A DNA stretch of 32,941 nucleotides from Pseudobutyrivibrio sp. UBA1225 (GTDB taxonomy: Bacteria; Bacillota; Clostridia; Lachnospirales; Lachnospiraceae): contig DBWZ01000004.1 of NCBI GenBank assembly GCA_002309345.1, positions 52,609-85,549 on the forward strand, read 5' to 3'. The translations under genes were made by a program, and so were the position numbers. Under the pieces are notes generated by a model that worked only from the letters and a program-made list of their open reading frames with translations, was not told the origin of the DNA and made no database searches. Below are positions 15,217 through 23,544 of the stretch, piece by piece (positions within the stretch are counted from its first letter, which is position 1; each line of letters begins with the position of its first letter).

Positions 15217-15696
15217 TTAATCCTCTATTTTATCTACACATAATTCAAGTAATTTTATCGCTTCTTTGGTCGCAGCTTTTCTAATTGTGGTTCTATCTCC
15301 GCTAAGATGAAGCTCCTTAACCTGAAATTGATTATCACCAAAAGCACAGCAAATATAAACCAATCCAACCGGCTTTTTAGGAGAGCCTCCAGTCGGTCCG
15401 GCGATTCCAGTAGATGAAATACCAAAATCAGCCTTGGCTCGTTTTTTGACTCCTTGAGCCATCTCTAGAGCCGTCTCAAAACTAACCGCCCCATGTGTCA
15501 TCAATGTTTCATCTCTAACACCTAAGTTTTTCATTTTTGCTTCGTTAGAATATGTGATATATCCCTCGTTGAAACAATCAGAAGCTCCCGGCACGTCAAC
15601 AATAGAACTTGCGATAAGCCCTCCTGTGCAGGATTCAGCGGTGGCAACACTAAGTTGTGCCTTGGATAGCTTTTCAACTAAAGCTGCAACATCCAT
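15217..15696 (-). CDS. CinA C-terminal domain protein, nicotinamide-nucleotide amidase
   Basis: A 159-residue protein made only of the CinA C-terminal (PncC) domain: A20-E-S22-C-T-G-G, then FNEGYITYSNEAKMKNLGV, and GISSTGIAGPTGG. PncC-type enzymes hydrolyse nicotinamide mononucleotide to nicotinate mononucleotide and ammonia, recycling NAD. The N-terminal molybdopterin-binding-like domain of full CinA is absent, as in stand-alone PncC (YgaD) proteins. Its ATG shares one base with the pgsA stop (TAATG). Confidence 0.93.
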   Translation of the reverse strand: MDVAALVEKLSKAQLSVATAESCTGGLIASSIVDVPGASDCFNEGYITYSNEAKMKNLGVRDETLMTHGAVSFETALEMAQGVKKRAKADFGISSTGIAGPTGGSPKKPVGLVYICCAFGDNQFQVKELHLSGDRTTIRKAATKEAIKLLELCVDKIED

Positions 15697-16238
15697 TATT
15701 TTTGCTCCTTAAGAACATCAATATTTTGATAGATGTAAATAACCAATGAAAGAACGGTCATAATAAGTGAAAGCCACACAAATATCTGACCAATTATCTG
15801 AAGCCATTTCCATGGAATATTAGCCACAAGAATAATAACCATAATCATCTGGCAAACAGTCTTAAACTTGCCAAAAATATTGGCTGCTATAACGACATTA
15901 TTTTCTGCGGCCACAAGTCTGAAGCCTGAAATAATAAACTCTCTTGCAACTATGATAATTACGAACCATGCCTTAAGCTGTCCTGTAGAGATAAGGCATA
16001 TCATTGCCGAACAAACCAAAAGCTTGTCTGCAAGTGGGTCCATAAACTTACCAAAATTGGTAACCAAATTGTATTTTCTAGCGATTTTGCCGTCAAATAA
16101 ATCTGTGAGTGAAGCAGCTACAAATATTAAATCCGCAATAATTCTAAGGGCCTGACTCTCAGGATTAATAAGCAAAAAGAATACAAATATTGGAATTAAT
16201 AGTACCCTGAAAAGTGTTAACTTGTTTGGTAAATTCAT
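15696..16238 (-). CDS. pgsA: CDP-diacylglycerol-glycerol-3-phosphate 3-phosphatidyltransferase
   Basis: A 180-residue integral membrane enzyme. The CDP-alcohol phosphatidyltransferase signature is complete: D46-xx-D49-G50-xx-A53-R54-(8)-G63-xxx-D67-xxx-D71 (LFDGKIARKYNLVTNFGKFM). Four or more hydrophobic segments are visible: residues 8-25, 31-45, about 74-110, 120-140 and 150-170. It makes phosphatidylglycerophosphate, the precursor of phosphatidylglycerol. Its start overlaps the rimO end by four bases (ATGA) and its stop overlaps cinA by one. Confidence 0.95.
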   Translation of the reverse strand: MNLPNKLTLFRVLLIPIFVFFLLINPESQALRIIADLIFVAASLTDLFDGKIARKYNLVTNFGKFMDPLADKLLVCSAMICLISTGQLKAWFVIIIVAREFIISGFRLVAAENNVVIAANIFGKFKTVCQMIMVIILVANIPWKWLQIIGQIFVWLSLIMTVLSLVIYIYQNIDVLKEQK

Positions 16239-17563
16239 AACTTAACATCTCCTATCAAATCATATTCATCAAAGCCTGTAACAGTAACATCTACATATTG
16301 TCCACTACTAAGCTCGGTTTCACTGTTTACAAATATAAAGCCATCGACTGATGGAGTGTCTCTGTAGGTGCGTCCAATAAAAACTCCATCTTCTGGAAGC
16401 TTTCCTTCGATAAATACAGGGACTGTTTTTCCTACATAGGACTGATTGTTCGAAAGACAAATGTCTTTTTGACAAAGCATGACTTCTTCCTGCCAACGTT
16501 TTTTTATATCTTCGTCAACCTGATTATCCCAAGTCGCGGCAACAGTGCCATCCTCTTTGGAATAAGAAAATGCTCCAAGTCTATCGAACTTCATGTCTTT
16601 AATAAATTGTAAAAGCTCTAAATGCATCTCCTCTGTTTCGCCAGGGAATCCGCAAATAAGAGTTGTTCTAAGTGAAATATCTGGCATTGCGGCTCTAAGA
16701 CGAGCTGAGATATTCATAATATCAGCTTTGTTGGTCTTGCGACCCATAGCCTTAAGAATATCGTCATTGCAATGCTGTATAGGCATATCTATATAATGGC
16801 AAATCTTTGGTTCAGAAGCCATACACTGAATTAATTCATCTGTGATTTCTTCTGGATAGGCATATAGGATTCTAATCCAATTAATGCCATCTATCTCACA
16901 AAGCTTGTGCAAAAGCTTTGGAAGAGATTTCTTGCCATAAATATCTGTACCATAAACGGTAGTTTCTTGGGCTACGATGATAAGCTCCTTGACACCGTCT
17001 GCAGCCAATTGCTTTGCCTCAGCAAGAATCTGTTCCATTGGATAAGAACGATAGTTGCCACGGATATAAGGGATAATACAATAGGTGCATCTTTTGTTAC
17101 ACCCCTCCGCTATCTTGAGATATGCATAATGACCGCCTGTTGTAAGAACTCTTCGACCGTCCTTTGGGAGGCCAACTAAGTCTTTTTTATAAACAGGCTT
17201 GATGCCTTTTTCGGAAAGAACCTTGTCGATAGCACTCAAAAGCTCATCGTAGGAATTGGTGCCGATGATAGCATCGACTTCTGGCAAATCAGAAAGAATA
17301 TCTTCTGTAAACCTTTGTGCCAAACAGCCTGTAACTATTAAAGCTTTGAGGTTGCCTGATTCCTTGTATGCCCCCAATTCGATGATGTTTTGAATACTCT
17401 CTTCCATTGCATCTGCAATAAAAGAACAAGTATTTACTACGATGATGTCTGCTTCGGATTCTTCATCGCATATGGTATAGCCGTGATCTATCAAATCACC
17501 AAGCATGTGCTCTGAATCCACAAGGTTTTTGTCGCAGCCAAGGGAAACAAATAAAACTTTCAT
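16235..17563 (-). CDS. rimO: Ribosomal protein S12 methylthiotransferase RimO
   Basis: A 442-residue radical SAM methylthiotransferase. The N-terminal domain has the three cluster-binding Cys C10, C46 and C80 (VSLGCDKN, VVNTCSF, VTGCLAQR). The radical SAM domain has GC155-NKR-C159-TY-C162, and the C-terminal 65 residues form the TRAM RNA-binding domain. The SLGCDKNLVDSE start points to RimO rather than MiaB, which usually has a Gln/Met pattern (GCQMN). RimO adds a methylthio group to an Asp of ribosomal protein S12. It sits between rpoZ (three bases) and pgsA. Confidence 0.96.
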   Translation of the reverse strand: MKVLFVSLGCDKNLVDSEHMLGDLIDHGYTICDEESEADIIVVNTCSFIADAMEESIQNIIELGAYKESGNLKALIVTGCLAQRFTEDILSDLPEVDAIIGTNSYDELLSAIDKVLSEKGIKPVYKKDLVGLPKDGRRVLTTGGHYAYLKIAEGCNKRCTYCIIPYIRGNYRSYPMEQILAEAKQLAADGVKELIIVAQETTVYGTDIYGKKSLPKLLHKLCEIDGINWIRILYAYPEEITDELIQCMASEPKICHYIDMPIQHCNDDILKAMGRKTNKADIMNISARLRAAMPDISLRTTLICGFPGETEEMHLELLQFIKDMKFDRLGAFSYSKEDGTVAATWDNQVDEDIKKRWQEEVMLCQKDICLSNNQSYVGKTVPVFIEGKLPEDGVFIGRTYRDTPSVDGFIFVNSETELSSGQYVDVTVTGFDEYDLIGDVKL

Positions 17564-17566
17564 ATG

Positions 17567-17809
17567 TTAGTTATTTACTTCCTCATTAAGAATCTTGATT
17601 GCGCCATCATTAAGCTCGTGAACAGCAATTGAAAGTGGCTTCTCACCCTTTGTGTATCCGATAAGTGGATCGGCTCCGTCGATAATTTGACGAGCACGCT
17701 TTGCGGTAGCAGCAACGATTGTGTAACGGCTATTTACAACTGGCTCCTCACCAACCTCAACATTTTCATTAACTTTTTCCATAAGTTCTACATAAGATGG
17801 ATGTATCAT
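17567..17809 (-). CDS. rpoZ: RNA polymerase omega subunit
   Basis: An 80-residue omega subunit. MIHPSYVELMEKVNENVEVG is followed by the family core SRYTIVAATAKRARQIIDG and KPLSIAVHELNDGAIKI. Omega helps assemble RNA polymerase. It lies two bases after gmk, the standard gmk-rpoZ pair in Firmicutes, and three bases before rimO. Confidence 0.95.
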   Translation of the reverse strand: MIHPSYVELMEKVNENVEVGEEPVVNSRYTIVAATAKRARQIIDGADPLIGYTKGEKPLSIAVHELNDGAIKILNEEVNN

Positions 17810-17811
17810 TA

Positions 17812-18450
17812 TTAATTACTCCTTTCAAATATCTTAAGTTGTTCTTTCATTTCTTTGATTGCTGAGCTATTTCTGCATACTTTGAAGTGCTCTGCTTGAA
17901 TTATATTATGAACCTGATCTACAGCCTTTTCTAATGAATCATTGACGATCAAGTAGTCATATCGTTCCATTAATTCTGCCTCTTTGTTAGAGATAGCAAG
18001 TCTTTGCGCGATAACCTCTTCAGTTTCTGTGCCGCGGCCTACCAAGCGATTTTTGAGCTCAGCGGCACTAGGTGGCATAGTGAATAGAAGAAGCGCATCA
18101 GGAAACATTTCTTTAACCTGTAATGCTCCGTTAGTTTCAATTTCAAGGATAACATCTTTTTTTTCTTCGATTAGCTTTTGAACATATGCCTTTGGAGTTC
18201 CGTAGGAATTACCATTAAAAGTGGCATATTCAAGTAGCTCGTTGTTTTTAATCATTGAATCAAATTCTTCGTGGGTTTTGAAGAAATATTCTCTACCGTC
18301 TTCTTCGCCTGCTCTCATTGCACGAGTCGTAGCCGAAATAGAAAGATTGTAATCGGTAGGATATGCTTCAAGCAAATGCTTCATGATTGTGCCTTTGCCA
18401 GCACCCGAAAAACCTGATAGCACAATGACAAGACCTTTATCATGCATCAT
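17812..18450 (-). CDS. gmk: Guanylate kinase
   Basis: A 212-residue guanylate kinase, converting GMP to GDP with ATP. P-loop: SG13-FSGAGK19-GT, where Phe14 replaces the more usual Pro in the SGPSG start, while the Walker Lys and the Gly/Thr are intact. The GMP-binding region is TTRAMRAGEEDGREYFF, and TNGALQVKEMFPDALLLF fits the core. Two Met codons open the gene (MMHDKG); I use the first, and they cannot be told apart. It overlaps the remA end by 11 bases. Confidence 0.96.
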   Translation of the reverse strand: MMHDKGLVIVLSGFSGAGKGTIMKHLLEAYPTDYNLSISATTRAMRAGEEDGREYFFKTHEEFDSMIKNNELLEYATFNGNSYGTPKAYVQKLIEEKKDVILEIETNGALQVKEMFPDALLLFTMPPSAAELKNRLVGRGTETEEVIAQRLAISNKEAELMERYDYLIVNDSLEKAVDQVHNIIQAEHFKVCRNSSAIKEMKEQLKIFERSN

Positions 18451-18703
18451 AGTCCAGTTCCTCCTTTAGTGAATTATCAATAATTCTATTTGCAATTGTA
18501 TCCGGCATCAAAGCTGACAAAACAACGTGGTCATCACAAATTATCACACATCTAGTCCTTCTGCCTTGGGTCGCGTCTATGATATTACCCGTTTCCTTCG
18601 CGTTTGAAACAATCCTTTTTGCAGGTGCCGAATCGGAGGTAATCATGGATACAATCTTATTGCTATTTATAATGTTACCAAATCCTATATTTACAAATGA
18701 CAT
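18440..18703 (-). CDS. remA: RemA/DUF370 family regulator
   Basis: An 87-residue member of the RemA (DUF370) family. NIGFGNIINSNKIVSMITSD at the start, SAPAKR and then IDATQGRRTR (residues 42-51) match the family signature, with the GRRTR basic motif needed for DNA binding in Bacillus RemA. In Bacillus subtilis it activates biofilm matrix genes, and its position between yicC and gmk is conserved in Firmicutes. The job here could be different, as many Clostridia carry it as a housekeeping gene. Two bases separate it from yicC. Confidence 0.93.
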   Translation of the reverse strand: MSFVNIGFGNIINSNKIVSMITSDSAPAKRIVSNAKETGNIIDATQGRRTRCVIICDDHVVLSALMPDTIANRIIDNSLKEELDYDA

Positions 18704-18705
18704 AG

Positions 18706-19584
18706 TTATTCTATATTTTGAATTTGTTCTCTTACCTTTTCAATTAGTGTCTTAAGTGTAATTCCAATATCAGCTATTTCAACATCAGTTGATTTGGAAA
18801 GAATAGTATTAGCTTCGCGGTTAAGCTCTTGAGCTAAGAAATCTAGCTTGCGTCCAACCTCTTTATCCAGCTTAAACACATCCTTAGTCTCGCATACATG
18901 GCTCTTTAGACGAACCATTTCCTCATCAATGCAGATTTTGTCGGCGTATAAAACAACCTCTTGCGCAATTCTGCTTTCGTCGATACGAGTGTCCTCAAGG
19001 AGCTCTGAAATTTTGGTTTTGAGACGCACTGTGTATTCCTCGATAATCTGTGGACTTCTCTGTTCAAGGGATGTAACAAGTGAAAGCATCTCATCCATCT
19101 TGGCAAGCAAATCCTTTTCTAGGCGCTCGCCCTCGGCGATTCTAGACTCGACGAATTGTGCAACGCACTCCTCCAAAGCATTTAATACGAGAGATTTGAG
19201 CCCATCCTCGTCTGCCTCTATCTCTTCTAGTTCGATAACATCAGGCAAACGCGAGATATTGCTTGCTTTAAGATCGTTATCAACTCCAAGCTTTTCTGCC
19301 ATTGCTGAGATAGAATCGAAATACTTTTGAGCGATTGCATCATTAATAGATACCTGATAGCAGGCATCTGAATGCTCGTTTAAAGTGATATAAACGTCTA
19401 CCTTACCTCTAAATACGCTTTCGCTGATTTTATTACGAATTGTACTTTCTAAGAAGTTAAGCTTCTTTGGAAGCTTGATATTTAGGTCTAGATACCGATG
19501 ATTGACCGACTTCATTTCGATAGTGACGCGAGCGTCTGTATTTTCGGCAAAACCCTTGCCGTATCCTGTCATGCTACGAACCAT
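18706..19584 (-). CDS. YicC/YloC family endoribonuclease
   Basis: A 292-residue YicC family protein. It starts MVRSMTGYGKG, then SVNHRYLDLNIKLPKKLNFL, and ends with the conserved C-terminal region ELNREANTILSKSTDVEI. Recent work assigns YicC-type proteins as endoribonucleases that take part in small-RNA or RNA turnover; older annotations say DUF1732. It is the first gene of a ten-gene transcript (yicC-remA-gmk-rpoZ-rimO-pgsA-cinA-rsmD-coaD-coiled-coil). AAAGGAG lies seven bases before the ATG. Confidence 0.93.
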   Translation of the reverse strand: MVRSMTGYGKGFAENTDARVTIEMKSVNHRYLDLNIKLPKKLNFLESTIRNKISESVFRGKVDVYITLNEHSDACYQVSINDAIAQKYFDSISAMAEKLGVDNDLKASNISRLPDVIELEEIEADEDGLKSLVLNALEECVAQFVESRIAEGERLEKDLLAKMDEMLSLVTSLEQRSPQIIEEYTVRLKTKISELLEDTRIDESRIAQEVVLYADKICIDEEMVRLKSHVCETKDVFKLDKEVGRKLDFLAQELNREANTILSKSTDVEIADIGITLKTLIEKVREQIQNIE

Positions 19585-19635
19585 GTGAGTCTCCTTTGAG
19601 CTATGTATTTCGCATAAAAATCCACTTTTACATAG

Positions 19636-19664
19636 TTGTTTTTAATTATAAATAAAGATACAAT
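19636..19664 (+). promoter_or_regulatory. Sigma-A promoter candidate for rqcH, overlapping the yicC promoter
   Basis: Plus strand: -35 TTGTTT (19636-19641), 17-base spacer, -10 TACAAT (19659-19664). The predicted start near 19671 leaves about 84 bases before the rqcH ATG. Its -10 lies inside the yicC promoter spacer, so the two RNA polymerase footprints overlap. It is weaker than the minus-strand promoter. Confidence 0.55.
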
Positions 19665-19673
19665 ATTAGTCAA
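19645..19673 (-). promoter_or_regulatory. Sigma-A promoter of the yicC operon
   Basis: Minus strand: -35 TTGACT (19668-19673), exactly 17 bases, -10 TATAAT (19645-19650). The predicted start near 19638 leaves about 54 bases before the ATG. It overlaps a promoter on the plus strand. Confidence 0.8.
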
Positions 19674-19754
19674 TTACAAGCTACTAATCACAGCAAGAAT
19701 CTACTTAGATTTAGCCCGTGTAAATAGCAGATCATTTTTAGAAAGGTACTTACA

Positions 19755-21506
19755 ATGGCTTTAGACGGAATTTCAATTCATGCTCTAGTTCATGAATTTA
19801 ATAATAGTTTACTTAATGGCAAAATCAACAAGATTTCTCAGCCTGAAAGAGAGGAACTTTTAATCACAGTCAACACTTCAGACGGCAACAAAAGACTGTT
19901 GATTTCTGCCAACGCTTCTCTCCCATTTATGTATATAACTTCAGAAAACAAAACTGCTCCTGCAGTTGCCCCTGGATTTTGCATGCTACTTAGAAAACAT
20001 ATCGGGGCTGGACGTATCATTGAGATTAGTCAGATGGGATTAGAGCGTGCTGTTAGATTTAAAATTCAACATCTTAACGAAATGGGCGATGTTACATTCA
20101 AGTATCTTTATGTGGAAATCATGGGCAAGCATTCAAATATTATCTTCTGCAATGAAGATAATATGATTTTGGATGCCATCAAACATGTGCCATCATCTAT
20201 AAGTTCAATCAGAGAGGTTTTACCTGGAAGAGATTACTTTATTCCTGCACAGGAAGGTAAGACAAATCCTCTTGAGACAGATGAGAATTTCTTTAAGGAT
20301 ACAGTTCTTAAACGAAGCGATTCGATTTTTAGAGCAATCATGTCATCCTATATTGGGATTAGTCCAACTATAGCCAATGAAATTTGTTATAGAGCTGCAC
20401 TTGATTCAGATGCAAGCTGTGCATCGTTATTTGATGAGCACAAGGATAAGCTATGGAGTTCATATCAAAACTTGATGAATGATATTGAAAACAACAATTA
20501 CTTCTACAACATAGTAATTGACGCATCAAAGGATGCTCCAATTGAATACGCTCCTATAAGGCTTGAAATGTATTCAGATATGGAATCGAAGGAATATTCT
20601 ACTATGTCAGAGGTGCTGGTTCAGTTTTATGCAAAACGCAACAAATATACCAACATTCGACAAAAATCTTCAGACCTTAGAAAGATTATATCTAATCATA
20701 TTGAGCGATGCTCTAAAAAGCTTGATTTACAATTAAAACAGCTTAAGGATACGCAAAAGCGTGACAAATATAAGGTATATGGTGAGCTTTTGCACACTTA
20801 CGGATACGAAGCTAAACCAAAGGATAAATCAATTACCGTCCTTAACTACTACGACAATAGCGAGCTTACTATCCCACTTGATCCAGATTTTACTGCAGCT
20901 GAAAATGCCAAACGTTATTTTGATAAATATGCAAAGCTAAAACGAACAGCTGAAGCTTTGGATACCTATATCGAACAATCAAAGCAAGAATTAGAGCTTT
21001 TAAAATCCATCGAGACAGCTCTTAATATTGCGGAAACTGAAAACGATTTAAATGATATTAGACGCGAGCTATCGGATCACGGATTTATCAAAAAACATAC
21101 CGGAAACAAAAAAGAAAAATCCAAAAAGAGCAAGCCGCTTCATTTTGTTGACGATAATGGATTTGATATTTATGTTGGAAAAAACAACTATCAAAACGAT
21201 GAGCTTACCTTTAAATTTGCTACAGGTAATGACTGGTGGTTCCACACCAAAAAGATTCACGGTAGTCACGTAGTAGTTAAAACAAATGGTAAAGAGCTTC
21301 CAGATTCTACATACGAATATGCGGCTGAGCTTGCAGCTTACTACTCTTCTGGTCGAGATTCTGGCAAGGTGGAAATCGATTATCTCCAAAAGAAGAACGT
21401 AAAAAAGCCCGCTAACGCTGTAGCAGGCTTTGTGGTTTACTATACTAATTATTCTATGATGGCAACACCGACATTAGAGCACGTAAAACTGATTAGTGAG
21501 GAATGA
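19755..21506 (+). CDS. rqcH: Ribosome-associated quality control protein RqcH (NFACT/FbpA family)
   Basis: A 583-residue NFACT protein and the only plus-strand gene here. The N-terminal NFACT-N domain starts MALDGISIHALVHEFN. A charged helical, coiled-coil region runs about 300-430, and the C-terminal NFACT-R domain contains D493-WWFHTKKIHGSHVV. RqcH binds stalled large subunits and recruits tRNA-Ala to add alanine tails. The functional Asp97-Arg98 pair known from Bacillus RqcH is Glu97-Arg98 here (GLERAVRF). The ATG follows GAAAGG. The gene ends inside recG, overlapping by 33 bases. Confidence 0.93.
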   Translation: MALDGISIHALVHEFNNSLLNGKINKISQPEREELLITVNTSDGNKRLLISANASLPFMYITSENKTAPAVAPGFCMLLRKHIGAGRIIEISQMGLERAVRFKIQHLNEMGDVTFKYLYVEIMGKHSNIIFCNEDNMILDAIKHVPSSISSIREVLPGRDYFIPAQEGKTNPLETDENFFKDTVLKRSDSIFRAIMSSYIGISPTIANEICYRAALDSDASCASLFDEHKDKLWSSYQNLMNDIENNNYFYNIVIDASKDAPIEYAPIRLEMYSDMESKEYSTMSEVLVQFYAKRNKYTNIRQKSSDLRKIISNHIERCSKKLDLQLKQLKDTQKRDKYKVYGELLHTYGYEAKPKDKSITVLNYYDNSELTIPLDPDFTAAENAKRYFDKYAKLKRTAEALDTYIEQSKQELELLKSIETALNIAETENDLNDIRRELSDHGFIKKHTGNKKEKSKKSKPLHFVDDNGFDIYVGKNNYQNDELTFKFATGNDWWFHTKKIHGSHVVVKTNGKELPDSTYEYAAELAAYYSSGRDSGKVEIDYLQKKNVKKPANAVAGFVVYYTNYSMMATPTLEHVKLISEE

Positions 21507-23522
21507 ATTTAAGGTGGATCTTAATTCTAGATGGTTTTCTAGATTAGGATCTGCCTTTAATAATTCATCAACATCTTTCGAGGCAAGCTCTAGCTCATCG
21601 GCATCCTGGTAGATATCAGCAACCTTAAAGCTAAACTCTCCACTTTGTCGGACACCAAACATATCTCCCGGTCCTCTCAATTTGAGATCCTCTCTTGCAA
21701 TAAAAAATCCATCATTTGATTTGAGCATTATATTGAGTCTATCTGAATCCTTATTGCTTTGAGCAGAATTCATAAGAATACAGTAGCTTTGCGCATCTCC
21801 ACGACCAACACGACCTCTAAGCTGATGTAAAGCAGCTAACCCGAATCTATTGGCATTCTCAATCATCATAACCGTTGCATTTGGAACATTAACGCCTACC
21901 TCTACAACCGTTGTAGATACTAGTATTTGAAGCTCGTGATTAGCAAAAGCCGCCATCACTTGATTCTTTTCAGAAGGCTTCATCTTACCGTGCAATAAGC
22001 CAATTGAATATTTGTCTCCAAAATGCTTTTGAAGTTTCTTGCTGTAGTCAGTAACATTTTGAGCTTCAGTTGTTTCGGAAGCTTCAACAAGAGGGCAAAT
22101 GACATAAACCTGATGACCTTTTTCTATCTCATCACTTATAAATTTGTAAGCAGTATTTCTCATTCCTTCTTTGATAACGCAGGTTTTGATTGGCAATCTG
22201 TTGGCGGGCAGTTCCTTGATAGTAGATACATGCATATTGCCATATAAAATCATTGCAAGAGTTCTAGGAATTGGGGTCGCAGACATAACGATTATATGTG
22301 GGTGCTCTCCTTTAGAGGAAAGCTTGTCTCGCTGCTGTACACCAAATCTATGCTGTTCATCTGTAATTACAAGGGCAAGTTCACCAAAATCTCGCCCCTC
22401 TGAGATTAATGCGTGAGTTCCAATTATTAAACACGCTTTATTTTCATCTACAAGCTTTTGACTAGCCTTCTTTTCTGACACCTTCATAGAACCAGTAAAC
22501 AAAGCAACCGGAATATCTAAGCCTGCATCTTCGACCCACTTAACAAAGCTTTCGTAGTGCTGCTTTGCTAAGACTTCAGTTGGAGCCATAATGGCTGCTT
22601 GATACCCAGAGAGGGCAACATCTAGCATCGATAGAAATGCCACAATAGTTTTACCAGAACCAACATCACCCTGGATTAATCTCTGCGTAATGTAATCACC
22701 TGTGATATCGCTCAAAATATCAGAAAGCACCTTATCCTGATCCTTGGTTAGGGCAAACTTTAACGTATTTCTGAATTCATCAGTTTCCTTGTGATGACAT
22801 ATTTTAAAATCATTTGGGTAAGAAACACTTTCGTTTTCTTGCAATCGCGAATTTAAAATGAAAAAGAACATTTCCTCATATGCAAGCCTTTTTCTAGCCT
22901 TCAACAACGCATCATAATTTTCTGGAAAATGATATGTATATACCGCATCGGCATAAGACATAAATTGATTTTTAGATTCAATGTCTTCTAGCAATCTAAA
23001 TTCAGGAAGTTTACATTTTTCAAAAGCCGATTTTACGGATTTTAAAACAAGATTATTGCTAAGCCCCTTTGTCAAATGGTAAATCGGCTGTATTTGCTTT
23101 TGAAGCTCTATATATTTGGAAGGCTCAAAGATTGCAGGTTGACTAATCTTGTATCGCCCCTTGTCCAAAACTAATCTGCCATAGAAAATATAAACCTTGC
23201 CTGGTTCCAAGGATGATTTGATATAGTTTGAATTAAACCAAACCAAATCAACTTGAATTTCACCACAAAAAGCAGTTGCAGATAAAACATCTATCCTACT
23301 TCTAGAACGAAAAGCTTTAGGGGATGTTTTGATACGCCCTTCAATGCTGATTAAAGAATCTACTGCATCTTTATTAGGCGAGCAAGGCGTTGGATAGACT
23401 AAATAGGTGCGCGGAAAAAAAAGGAGTATATCCTCTATGGTATATACTCCTAACTTATTCAGTAATTTAGTTGTCTTCTCTCCCACACCCTTAATCGTGT
23501 TTATTGGAGACAACAAATCCAT
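21474..23522 (-). CDS. recG: ATP-dependent DNA helicase RecG
   Basis: A 682-residue RecG. The N-terminal wedge/OB region (IDALISIEGRI-type segment near residues 55-130) precedes the helicase core: Walker A G-D-V-G-S-G-K-T near residues 285-292, DEQH box (ITDEQHRFGV), MSATPIPRTL, and motif V/VI with STTVVEVGVNVPNA and QLRGRVGR. It rewinds and reverses stalled replication forks and branched DNA. It is last in asp23-yloV-recG, 22 bases after yloV, as in Bacillus. Its last 11 codons are read antisense by the end of rqcH. Confidence 0.97.
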   Translation of the reverse strand: MDLLSPINTIKGVGEKTTKLLNKLGVYTIEDILLFFPRTYLVYPTPCSPNKDAVDSLISIEGRIKTSPKAFRSRSRIDVLSATAFCGEIQVDLVWFNSNYIKSSLEPGKVYIFYGRLVLDKGRYKISQPAIFEPSKYIELQKQIQPIYHLTKGLSNNLVLKSVKSAFEKCKLPEFRLLEDIESKNQFMSYADAVYTYHFPENYDALLKARKRLAYEEMFFFILNSRLQENESVSYPNDFKICHHKETDEFRNTLKFALTKDQDKVLSDILSDITGDYITQRLIQGDVGSGKTIVAFLSMLDVALSGYQAAIMAPTEVLAKQHYESFVKWVEDAGLDIPVALFTGSMKVSEKKASQKLVDENKACLIIGTHALISEGRDFGELALVITDEQHRFGVQQRDKLSSKGEHPHIIVMSATPIPRTLAMILYGNMHVSTIKELPANRLPIKTCVIKEGMRNTAYKFISDEIEKGHQVYVICPLVEASETTEAQNVTDYSKKLQKHFGDKYSIGLLHGKMKPSEKNQVMAAFANHELQILVSTTVVEVGVNVPNATVMMIENANRFGLAALHQLRGRVGRGDAQSYCILMNSAQSNKDSDRLNIMLKSNDGFFIAREDLKLRGPGDMFGVRQSGEFSFKVADIYQDADELELASKDVDELLKADPNLENHLELRSTLNSFLTNQFYVL
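21513..21555 (+). terminator. rqcH terminator embedded in the recG coding region
   Basis: Starting six bases after the rqcH stop, the plus-strand RNA forms a long hairpin: left arm 21513-21531, six-base loop, right arm 21538-21555, with one bulged base. It has 18 pairs, three or so of them G-U wobbles, then TTTAATAATT. On the minus strand the same wobbles become A-C mismatches. The region encodes the recG C-terminus. Confidence 0.65.
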
Positions 23523-23544
23523 GTAAATTACCCTACCTTCAAAA

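Noticed and set aside
18848..19330. 160-codon plus-strand frame opposite yicC
   Set aside because: Ser/Arg-rich composition typical of an antisense shadow, with no binding site.
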